Below are positions 1 to 6,131 of a stretch of DNA of 6,131 bases, in pieces; position 1 is the stretch's first letter, and each line of letters starts with the position of its first letter. Origin of the DNA: Desulfobacula sp. (GTDB taxonomy: Bacteria > Desulfobacterota > Desulfobacteria > Desulfobacterales > Desulfobacteraceae). The DNA lies in NCBI GenBank assembly GCA_011390085.1, contig JAABTB010000023.1:1-6131 (forward strand). The letters are read 5' to 3'. A model generated the notes under the pieces. That model saw only the letters and a program-made list of their open reading frames with translations. It was not told where the DNA came from and did not search any database. A program made the translations under genes and the position numbers.

Positions 1-1469
1 TTCTGCCGGACCCGGGGGTTAAACCCTCCCGGAAGGTTAGAAGCCTTGAAACAGGCCTTCGCTTTGATCAATTTGATATTGTTTTTTTTTCAATATCCTT
101 TGAAAACGATTTTATCCACCTTGTTCAACTTTTAGGAGAAGCAGGCATCCCCTTGCGGTCACCTGATCGAAACCACCTCCACCCCCTGGTGGTCGCAGGG
201 GGAGTCGCCTGTTTTTTAAATCCTGAGCCCATTGCCCCGTTTATGGATGCATTTCTTCTCGGGGAGGCCGAATGCCTGATCGCCCCTTTTTTCCAGGCCT
301 ATGAGAAAAGCAGCCCACGGGCTGAAATTTTACAGACCCTGGAACAAACCGTACCCGGAGCCTATGTTCCAGCACTTCATACAACCATAGACCCCTTCCG
401 CATCCAGGTACAATATCTGAAAAGCCTTGATGAAATTTCAACCTTCACCTCCATCCTGACCACCAAAACCGCTTTCAAAGATGCCTTCCTCATTGAAATT
501 CTGAAGGGATGCCCCCATGGCTGCCGTTTTTGCAGTTCAGGATTCGTCTACCGCCCCCCGCGGATCTATCCGGCGCAAACGATTATGGACCTTATGGACA
601 CGGCCTCAGGCAAAACAGATAAAATCGGATTGGTGAGTTCAGCCATTGCCGATCACCCTGATATTGCAGCAATATGCGCTCACGGCACCAGCCGCTGTTT
701 TAAACTGTCCTTTTCCTCGCTCCGGGCGGATAAACTGTCGGACGAACTGGTAGGCGCCCTTGCCGCAAGCGGGGTCAAAACCGCCACCATTGCTCCTGAA
801 GCAGGATCTGAGAGGATGAGGGCCGTCATTAACAAAAAAATAACGGAAACGGATATTCTGGACGCCGCCAAAAAACTGGTGGATGCCGGAATCATCAATC
901 TCAAGCTCTATTTCATGATCGGTCTTCCCTTTGAAGAGGAGGCCGATATCCACGCCATTGTCGACTTGACCCAAAAAATCAAATCAGAATTTCTGACCGC
1001 TTCAAAAAAGAAACATAAAATCGGAACCATTACCCTGAGCATTAACCCCTTTATCCCAAAACCCTTTACCCCTTTCCAATGGGCCCCCATGGAAAAAACC
1101 AGGGTTTTAAAACAGCGGGTGGACATCATTCATGAAGGCCTGAAAAAAACAGCCAATGTGAAGGTCAATGTCGAATCCCTGCGCAAGGCCAAAATCCATG
1201 CCCTTCTCTCCCTGGGAGATCAAAAAGCTGCGAATATTCTGGAATATGCAGCGATAAAAGGATGGTCCGCCGCCATGAAGGAAAATAAGGCCTATTGTGA
1301 TGCCGTTGTCTACCAGAAAAAGCCTCTGGATTCTTCCCTGCCCTGGGATTTCCTCGATAACCGGATCAAAAAAGAATTCCTTGTTAAGGAATTTAAAAAA
1401 GCGTCAACCGGACAGGTTTCCGCCTCCTGTCCAATGGCGGACTGCCGGATTTGCAAAACCTGTATGTAA
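1..1469 (+). CDS. B12-binding-type radical SAM protein, 5' partial
   Basis: The frame is open from base 3 to the TAA at 1467-1469, giving 488 visible residues; the start lies upstream of the window. The TTG at 153 (residue 51) is internal: residues 1-50 read as the end of a cobalamin-binding-like domain (SLETGLRFDQFD, then FFSISFE), continuing into LVVAGG (62-67) and GEAE (87-90). The radical SAM cluster motif CPHGCRFC supplies Cys170, Cys174 and Cys177, ligands of the [4Fe-4S] cluster that cleaves S-adenosylmethionine. Further family blocks are APEAGSERMR (264-273), KLYFMIGLP (301-309) and FIPKPFTPFQW. The protein ends in a CX4CX2CX2C tail (Cys476, 481, 484, 487), probably an auxiliary iron-sulfur or metal site. 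It belongs to the COG1032 group and resembles the TIGR03960 style, whose substrates are mostly unknown. No signal peptide or membrane span is visible in this part. Fold is confident; reaction and true cobalamin binding are not known. Confidence 0.9.
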   Translation, partial: LPDPGVKPSRKVRSLETGLRFDQFDIVFFSISFENDFIHLVQLLGEAGIPLRSPDRNHLHPLVVAGGVACFLNPEPIAPFMDAFLLGEAECLIAPFFQAYEKSSPRAEILQTLEQTVPGAYVPALHTTIDPFRIQVQYLKSLDEISTFTSILTTKTAFKDAFLIEILKGCPHGCRFCSSGFVYRPPRIYPAQTIMDLMDTASGKTDKIGLVSSAIADHPDIAAICAHGTSRCFKLSFSSLRADKLSDELVGALAASGVKTATIAPEAGSERMRAVINKKITETDILDAAKKLVDAGIINLKLYFMIGLPFEEEADIHAIVDLTQKIKSEFLTASKKKHKIGTITLSINPFIPKPFTPFQWAPMEKTRVLKQRVDIIHEGLKKTANVKVNVESLRKAKIHALLSLGDQKAANILEYAAIKGWSAAMKENKAYCDAVVYQKKPLDSSLPWDFLDNRIKKEFLVKEFKKASTGQVSASCPMADCRICKTCM

Positions 1470-1509
1470 AAACCGCTGCTGCGGAGTACAGGATATTTAA
1501 AGAAAATAG

Positions 1510-1540
1510 AAGGGACAAGCAAATTTTTAAATTTTCCCTT
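1510..1540 (+). terminator. weak terminator-like hairpin after the radical SAM gene
   Basis: AAGGGA (1510-1515) pairs perfectly with TCCCTT (1535-1540). After one mismatch (1516/1534) two more A-T pairs form (1517-1518 with 1532-1533), leaving a loop of about 13 bases. The sequence after it (GTTTATCTT) is only moderately T-rich and the stem has just three G-C pairs. It would sit 40 bases past the stop codon. It may be a weak terminator or a chance AT-rich inverted repeat. Confidence 0.3.
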
Positions 1541-1567
1541 GTTTATCTTACCAATTAATTTTATAAG
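1539..1567 (+). promoter_or_regulatory. candidate sigma-70 promoter for ppaC
   Basis: A -35-like TTGTTT (1539-1544) and a -10-like TATAAG (1562-1567, five of six matches to TATAAT) are separated by exactly 17 bases. Transcription would start near 1574, giving a leader of roughly 87 bases before ppaC. The -35 match is poor (three of six) and the region is AT-rich, so a chance match is possible. It supports, but does not prove, expression of ppaC independent of the upstream gene. Confidence 0.35.
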
Positions 1568-1610
1568 ATATTGCGGTTTTTGTATGGACATAAGGAAACT
1601 TTAGATGATC

Positions 1611-1623
1611 GATGAGGGTCATC
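1611..1623. repeat. short inverted repeat in the ppaC leader
   Basis: GATGA (1611-1615) and TCATC (1619-1623) form a perfect 5-bp inverted repeat around GGG. It lies 37 bases before the ppaC start and downstream of the candidate promoter. It could be a small operator half-site pair or an RNA stem. At this length chance is a real alternative. Confidence 0.25.
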
Positions 1624-1650
1624 ACATTATAAAAACAAGACCAATTAATC

Positions 1651-1656
1651 AGGAGG
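1651..1656 (+). promoter_or_regulatory. Shine-Dalgarno sequence of ppaC
   Basis: AGGAGG is a full match to the anti-Shine-Dalgarno core and is followed by TTTT and the ATG at 1661. The spacing of four bases is slightly short but workable. It fixes the ppaC start and suggests efficient translation. The kinase gene, by contrast, has only a weak GGGA before its start. Confidence 0.85.
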
Positions 1657-1660
1657 TTTT

Positions 1661-2581
1661 ATGACAGCTTTAGTATTTGGCCACAAAAATCCGGATACCG
1701 ATTCCGTTTGTGGAGCTATTGCATTGGCAGATCTTAAGAAAAAACTGGGTGAAGATATCGCTGCGGCAGTTCAGGGCGAGCTGAACCCGGAATCCAATTT
1801 TGTACTCAAAAAATACGGCGTTGCCGCGCCCAAGGTGGTCACGTCCTATGCCGGACAAAGTGTATATCTGGTGGATCATTCCGATCTTGCCCAAAGCCCT
1901 GACGATCTTGGCCAGGCCAATATTCTCGGTATTGTGGATCACCACAAACTGGGCGATGTAACCACTTCCCAGCCCCTTGAATGCTGGATCTGGCCCGTGG
2001 GCTGCACCTGCACCGTGATTGCATCCATGTACAAATACTTTAATGTTGCCATCCCCAAAGATATCGCAGGGATAATGTTGTGCGCCATCCTTTCCGATAC
2101 CGTTATTTTCAAATCCGCCACCTGCACTGATAAAGATAAAGAAATCTGCGCCTACCTGGCTGAAATCTGTGGTGAGAAAGACCTTCCGGGTCTCGGCATC
2201 CAGATGTTCAAGGTTAAATCTGCTGTCGAAGGCACACCCATCCGTGAACTTGTTTTCCGCGATTACAAGGATTTCAAAATGGGCGGAAAAGGTGTGGGCA
2301 TCGGACAGCTCGAACTGGTTGATCTTTCCATTGTTGACGGGATTAAGGCTGATCTTGCAAAAGACATCCAGGCCCTTAAAAAAGAAAAAGGTCACCACAG
2401 CGTTTTCCTCATGCTGACCGATATCATGAAGGAAGGCACCGAGCTGTTGATTGCTTCAGATGACGAATCCGTGGTTCAAAAAGCCTTCGGCGTGGCTCCT
2501 GCAAATGGGAAAGCTTGGCTGAAAGGCGTCATGAGCCGGAAAAAAGAGATCATTCCGCCGCTTGAAAAAGCCTTTGCATAA
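1661..2581 (+). CDS. ppaC: manganese-dependent (family II) inorganic pyrophosphatase
   Basis: This complete 306-residue protein hydrolyses pyrophosphate to two phosphates in the cytoplasm. It is a DHH-superfamily enzyme of normal length (Bacillus subtilis PpaC is about 309 residues). The metal-binding set is intact: His8, Asp12 and Asp14 in GHKNPDTDS, Asp72 in VDHS, the Asp93-His94-His95 triad in VDHHKLG, and Asp146 in ILSDT. The C-terminal DHHA2 domain ends with the substrate-binding SRKKEIIPPLEKAF block (from Ser292). There are no CBS domains between the two halves, so it is the simple, non-nucleotide-regulated form. The ATG is fixed by AGGAGG four bases upstream. The gene stands 191 bases after the radical SAM gene, with a candidate promoter of its own, and is followed by a strong hairpin. 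In sulfate reducers such enzymes remove pyrophosphate made by ATP sulfurylase; that role is inferred here from the presumed host. Confidence 0.97.
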   Translation: MTALVFGHKNPDTDSVCGAIALADLKKKLGEDIAAAVQGELNPESNFVLKKYGVAAPKVVTSYAGQSVYLVDHSDLAQSPDDLGQANILGIVDHHKLGDVTTSQPLECWIWPVGCTCTVIASMYKYFNVAIPKDIAGIMLCAILSDTVIFKSATCTDKDKEICAYLAEICGEKDLPGLGIQMFKVKSAVEGTPIRELVFRDYKDFKMGGKGVGIGQLELVDLSIVDGIKADLAKDIQALKKEKGHHSVFLMLTDIMKEGTELLIASDDESVVQKAFGVAPANGKAWLKGVMSRKKEIIPPLEKAFA

Positions 2582-2608
2582 AAGTCTATAAAAGCCATAA
2601 AACATACA

Positions 2609-2639
2609 ACAGGGCCCGGGAAAACCTCCCGGGCCCTGT
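2609..2639. terminator. bidirectional terminator between convergent genes
   Basis: ACAGGGCCCGGGA (2609-2621) and TCCCGGGCCCTGT (2627-2639) are perfect reverse complements with an AAACC loop: a 13-bp, very GC-rich stem. It lies 27 bases past the ppaC stop and 26 bases past the kinase stop. No clean T-tract follows on the plus strand (CCTATTTC). Reading leftward, the flank is more T-rich (TGTATGTTTTATGGCTTTT). It probably ends both transcripts, more convincingly the leftward one by the intrinsic-terminator model. Confidence 0.85.
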
Positions 2640-2665
2640 CCTATTTCAAAGCACGATCTGGTTCG

Positions 2666-4630
2666 CTATACCCTCTCCCGGGTTTTCATGACTCCATCCA
2701 ATTTTTTGGAAAGGGTTGCCATGTCAAAGGGTTTGAGAATATACCCGTCGCAACCCTTTTGCATCATTTTTTCGATTTCCTCTTCCCGGCTGTAACCCGA
2801 AGACACTATTATTTTAATATCCGGGTCAATGGCCCTGATCTTTTCAAAGACCTGTTGGCCACTCATGGAGGGCATGACCAGATCCAGAATGACAAGATCG
2901 ATCCGGTCCTTTCCCGAGGTTATTGCGTCAATGGCCTCTTTCCCGCTTGAAAAGGCCTTTACATGATATCCAAGGGTTTCTACCATTTCTGAACAGACTT
3001 CAACCACCCCTTGTTCATCATCCACCAGAAGAATGGTACCTTTTCCATTGATTATCGCAGGTTTTTCTTCATCCTTCTTCAGCCTTTCCGCCTTGGCCTT
3101 TTTGGCCGGCAGGAAGAACATAAAGGCACTCCCTTTTCCAGGCTCACTCTCAACCCTTACCATACCCTTATGGCTTTTAAGGATACCATAGGTGGTGGCA
3201 AGCCCCAGTCCGGTTCCCTGACCTCTTTCCTTGGTTGTGAAAAAGGGGTCGAAAATCCTGGACATGATCTCTTCCTCCATTCCAATACCGGTGTCCGCAA
3301 CCGTTACCTTGACATAGGACCCCGGTACGAGCCCCAGTTCACCAACCGTGGCATCATCCACCATGACATTCTCAGAGCGGATAATGATCTTTCCGCCATT
3401 GGGCATGGCCTGCCAGGCATTAACAAAAAGATTCATGAGGACCTGTTTGATCTGGCCTTCATCAACAATGGTTCCCCAGAGATCCTTTTCAAGGTATTGT
3501 TCAATCAATATGTCTTTTTTCGTGCGGCCAAACATCTTGGCAGACATTTTCAACAGATAATTCAGATTGATCAGGGAGGTTTCCTGGGTGCTTTTCTGAG
3601 CAAATCCGAGCAACTGGCGGGCCATCTCAGCACCGCTGAAAACATATTCATCAATGCTGGCCAACCGCTTATATTCCTCGCTTTCCTTTTGAAATCCGCT
3701 CTTTACAAGAGAGGCATACCCCTGGATTCCCATGAGGACATTGTTAAAATCATGGGCAATCCCCCCGGCAAGGGTTCCGATGGCTTCCATTTTCTGAGCC
3801 TGGTGCAACTGATTTTCAAGATTGACCCGGTCCGTCACATCCCTGGCCACGGCATATAAGCCCTTGAATTCTTCTTTTTCATCGCTGGCCGGCAGATGCA
3901 GGGGTGAGGTCTTAAGCTCCATATAGGCACAAGAATCAAAGAAATCCTGTTTAGATTTCATTGTTCCCATTTTCAAAAACCTGAAATGAGATTCTTTGCC
4001 GTCATGATAGCCGGGTGTATCAAAATTGATCAGGGCCCCGGCCTTTGACAGATCGTCTTTATGGACAACGGTTTCAAACCGTTTCCCGATCAGGTCCTGG
4101 TTTACGAATCCCAAAACCTTTTCAAACTGATGGTTGACAAAGGTGAAACACCCTTTCTGATCCAGGATGAAAATCAGATCCGGAGAATTGTTCACCATAT
4201 ATTCGAATTGTCTTTCCGAGGCTTCCAGTCTTGCCGATACAGCCTTTTTGGCGGCGATTAATTTTTTCTGGGAAAGGGCATTTTTAACGGTTTTGATGAG
4301 GTCGGCATATTCAAAGGGTTTTTTAAGATAATCCCATGCCCCGATCTTCAAGGCCCGGACAGCAGATTCAATAGATGCATTGCCGGTAATGATAATGATC
4401 AAGACCTCGTCATCAAGGCCGTAAATATGCTCCATGACCTCATACCCGTTCCTTCCGGGCATGCTGATATCCAGCAGAACCAGGTCAAATCTGTTCTGCT
4501 CGAAATATCTTATGGCCTCATCACCGTTATATGCTCCTACAGCCTGATATCCTTCTTTTTGCAAACAAAGAGAAATATTCTCCACTATCCTTTTTTCATC
4601 ATCAACAATCAGTATCTGTTCTGGTCTCAT
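2666..4630 (-). CDS. soluble hybrid histidine kinase, REC-PAS-HisKA-HATPase-REC
   Basis: The 654-residue protein starts with a receiver domain (about 5-120: Asp10-Asp11, phospho-acceptor Asp54, Thr82, Lys104). A PAS domain follows (about 140-268), then a HisKA domain with phospho-acceptor His293 in GGIAHDFNN. The HATPase domain has an N-box Asn404, DTGIG (446-450), DPFFTTK (461-467) and GTGLGL (472-477). A C-terminal receiver ends the protein (about 530-650: Asp537-Asp538, phospho-acceptor Asp583, Ser610, Lys633). All catalytic residues look intact. No transmembrane segment, signal peptide or DNA-binding domain is visible, so it should be a cytoplasmic phosphorelay protein whose first receiver takes input from another kinase and whose PAS senses an unknown cue. 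An in-frame stop lies two codons before the ATG, so no upstream start is possible; only a weak GGGA precedes it. It begins 43 bases after the oxidoreductase gene, probably in one operon. Its output partner is not in the window. Confidence 0.95.
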   Translation of the reverse strand: MRPEQILIVDDEKRIVENISLCLQKEGYQAVGAYNGDEAIRYFEQNRFDLVLLDISMPGRNGYEVMEHIYGLDDEVLIIIITGNASIESAVRALKIGAWDYLKKPFEYADLIKTVKNALSQKKLIAAKKAVSARLEASERQFEYMVNNSPDLIFILDQKGCFTFVNHQFEKVLGFVNQDLIGKRFETVVHKDDLSKAGALINFDTPGYHDGKESHFRFLKMGTMKSKQDFFDSCAYMELKTSPLHLPASDEKEEFKGLYAVARDVTDRVNLENQLHQAQKMEAIGTLAGGIAHDFNNVLMGIQGYASLVKSGFQKESEEYKRLASIDEYVFSGAEMARQLLGFAQKSTQETSLINLNYLLKMSAKMFGRTKKDILIEQYLEKDLWGTIVDEGQIKQVLMNLFVNAWQAMPNGGKIIIRSENVMVDDATVGELGLVPGSYVKVTVADTGIGMEEEIMSRIFDPFFTTKERGQGTGLGLATTYGILKSHKGMVRVESEPGKGSAFMFFLPAKKAKAERLKKDEEKPAIINGKGTILLVDDEQGVVEVCSEMVETLGYHVKAFSSGKEAIDAITSGKDRIDLVILDLVMPSMSGQQVFEKIRAIDPDIKIIVSSGYSREEEIEKMMQKGCDGYILKPFDMATLSKKLDGVMKTRERV

Positions 4631-4673
4631 GGATTATCCCAACAGGATTAATATGACGGCATTGATATTTTTT

Positions 4674-6131
4674 TTATGTTAAACCCTTCCCTTCCAATTT
4701 TGTTTTTTCATAACAGACAAGACCGCATCTTAAACACCTGTCTGCTTCTTTTTTAGCCTCTTCCAGTGAAAAACCCGTTGAAAATGCTTCGGGAGATCCA
4801 TGGCGTTGATCTGTCAATTTCAGGAGGGTCCTGGGTATGGGATTCACATTGTTCAAAAAAGCAACATCCTGGAGATTGGAAGTTTCCGTAATCATAAGAG
4901 ACGGATCCTGGAACCCGGTGCCGGTCATGAGGCAATGAAGAGCTGCTGCTGCTTTTCTGCCACCGTTGATGGCGGCAACAACCGAAGCATATTCACTGAC
5001 GACATCCTGGTTCGATAAAAGGCCGGCTTCGCGATTCCCATCCGGTTTTTTCTGAAGTTCGTGACCTTCCCAGCGCAAGGGCGCTTGATCCGAAGAATTT
5101 CCCCTGTCGGGTTCATCCTTGATTTCAGGTATAAACACGAGTTCAGGACATCTTCCGGAACCGATAATCAAAAGATCCGCATCCATTTCGTGCTTCACAC
5201 CCGTGTCAAATTCCGTATATTCAATGCCGGTTAACCGGTTGTCTTCTCCCCTCACCTTTGTGACACCGGCACCAAAGATGAATTCTGCTCCGGCTTTTGA
5301 AAGCCGTTCTGAAACCTCCGAGCCGAAGGACGAAACAGGCTTTCTTGAAATCACGACAACGTCTTTGGCACCGTTTTTCTTTAAAATTTCAGCAGCCTCG
5401 GCAGCGATACTTTCTCCACCCACGATGACGGCATTTGTCCCGGATGGAATGCGGATTGCATCATCGGTTCCGCTTCTTAACAGGTCAATCAAAAGGTAGG
5501 CCCCGGGAAAAACATTCTCTGCTTCGGTCATATCTCCCCGAAGCAGCCTGGAATCCCATCCGCCTGTGGCTGTAAAAACAGCATGAAAGCCCTCTCTTAA
5601 AAGTCCGTCAATGGTAAATTCCCTTCCTGCCTTGGCCTTTGTCCGGATATCAATCCCCATCTGCCGGATGCCTTCAATATCAAAATCCAGGATTTCCATG
5701 GGCAGTCTTTCCCTCTTGATGGCCTTGCGAAGAATCCCTCCCGGAACATCCGTCGCTTCAAAAACAGTGGGTTCGTGGCCCAGTCTTGCACTGAAAAACG
5801 CTGCGGACAGCCCTTCAACTCCCCCGCCAATGACAGCGACCTTTTTTCCTGTGGCCGGGGCCTTATAGGGCAGTACCCGGCGATCAAGATTCATTTCATA
5901 ATCACAGACAAATCTTTTTAACCCGTTAATGGAAACGGATTCATCCTGTAAAAGCCTCCGGCAGTTTGATTCGCATGGGGCAGGACAGATCCTGGAAATA
6001 ACGGTTGGGAAAGGGTTCCGTTCTTTGATCACCTGAATGGAACCTTCATAATCTCCCTCACGGATGAGCCTGATATATTCCTTGATATCAATCCCTGTGG
6101 GACACGCCCGCCGGCAGGGAGTGGTGCATTC
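4674..6131 (-). CDS. GltD/NfnB-like FAD and iron-sulfur oxidoreductase, 5' partial
   Basis: The frame is open from the right edge of the window to the TAA at 4674-4676, giving 485 residues. The GTG at 6032 is internal: the 33 residues before it (CTTPCRRACPTGIDIKEYI onward) are the first half of an Fer4_20 domain, with Cys2, Cys6 and Cys10. The second half is ICPAPCESNCRR (Cys49, 53, 57); together they should hold [4Fe-4S] clusters. A Rossmann FAD site follows (VIGGGVEGLSAA, glycines near 102, 104 and 107), then a second nucleotide-binding fold (VIVGGESIAAEAA, near 235-247) ending in SRK. An NGGRKAAAALH block closes the flavin domain, and a CLRCGLVC tail (Cys466, 469, 473) may add a metal site. 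Relatives pass electrons between NAD(P)H, flavin and ferredoxin, either as glutamate synthase small subunits or in larger oxidoreductase complexes. No glutamate synthase large subunit is visible, so the partner and substrate are unknown. It is likely co-transcribed with the downstream kinase. Confidence 0.9.
   Translation of the reverse strand, partial: ECTTPCRRACPTGIDIKEYIRLIREGDYEGSIQVIKERNPFPTVISRICPAPCESNCRRLLQDESVSINGLKRFVCDYEMNLDRRVLPYKAPATGKKVAVIGGGVEGLSAAFFSARLGHEPTVFEATDVPGGILRKAIKRERLPMEILDFDIEGIRQMGIDIRTKAKAGREFTIDGLLREGFHAVFTATGGWDSRLLRGDMTEAENVFPGAYLLIDLLRSGTDDAIRIPSGTNAVIVGGESIAAEAAEILKKNGAKDVVVISRKPVSSFGSEVSERLSKAGAEFIFGAGVTKVRGEDNRLTGIEYTEFDTGVKHEMDADLLIIGSGRCPELVFIPEIKDEPDRGNSSDQAPLRWEGHELQKKPDGNREAGLLSNQDVVSEYASVVAAINGGRKAAAALHCLMTGTGFQDPSLMITETSNLQDVAFLNNVNPIPRTLLKLTDQRHGSPEAFSTGFSLEEAKKEADRCLRCGLVCYEKTKLEGKGLT

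Noticed and set aside
9..32. Imperfect inverted repeat near the left edge
   Set aside because: It lies inside the radical SAM coding frame, pairs imperfectly, and no regulatory position is apparent.
82..90. Run of nine T in the radical SAM gene as a phase-variation site
   Set aside because: The frame is intact, the tract is short, and an enzyme of this kind is not a typical phase-variable gene.
1473..1484. CCGC-TGCT-GCGG hairpin just after the radical SAM stop as a terminator
   Set aside because: The stem has only four pairs and no T-tract follows. It is kept only as part of the alternative-pairing observation.
1670..2398. Minus-strand open frame (242 codons) opposite ppaC
   Set aside because: It is antisense to a complete, motif-perfect pyrophosphatase and shows no domain.
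3011..3859. Long plus-strand open frame (282 codons) opposite the kinase gene
   Set aside because: It lies wholly antisense to intact kinase domains, has no recognisable domain, and its composition is that expected from the reverse strand of a real gene.
5119..5499. Plus-strand open frame (126 codons) opposite the oxidoreductase
   Set aside because: It is low in recognisable features, serine-rich and antisense to well-defined flavoprotein motifs.

Overview
The window holds four protein-coding genes in two convergent pairs: two read rightward (bases 1-2581) and two read leftward (2666-6131). Both outermost genes run off the window, so their 5' ends are missing. I see no tRNA, rRNA, CRISPR array, insertion sequence or prophage gene. 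The mix fits an anaerobic, probably sulfate-reducing, deltaproteobacterium of the Desulfobacterales type: a cobalamin-binding-type radical SAM protein, a soluble manganese-dependent pyrophosphatase, a soluble response-regulator/PAS/histidine-kinase hybrid, and a GltD-like iron-sulfur flavoprotein. This assignment is inferred from gene content and protein style, not from a phylogenetic marker.

Rightward half. Bases 1-1469 encode most of a radical SAM enzyme: the end of a B12-binding-like N-terminal domain, the CX3CX2C core, and a cysteine-rich tail. The reading frame is already open and family-like at the first base, so the TTG at 153 is not a real start. A 191-base intergenic region follows, with a weak terminator-like hairpin, a candidate sigma-70 promoter, small repeats and a strong Shine-Dalgarno sequence. 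Then comes ppaC (1661-2581), a complete family II inorganic pyrophosphatase with all expected metal ligands. It would pull pyrophosphate-releasing reactions forward, including sulfate activation by ATP sulfurylase if the host is a sulfate reducer.

Middle. A perfect 13-bp inverted repeat with a 5-base loop (2609-2639) lies between the converging stop codons and probably ends transcription from both sides.

Leftward half. The upstream gene (6131-4674) is a partial FAD and iron-sulfur oxidoreductase related to the small subunit of glutamate synthase and to NfnB-like proteins; its real start also lies outside the window. Forty-three bases after its stop begins a 654-residue REC-PAS-HisKA-HATPase-REC hybrid kinase (4630-2666) with no membrane segment. 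The two are probably co-transcribed, which suggests, without proving, a cytoplasmic signalling protein tied to redox metabolism.

No clearly new system is visible. The points most worth checking are the truncated ends, the oxidoreductase-kinase pairing, the cysteine-rich tail of the radical SAM protein, and the structured region upstream of ppaC.
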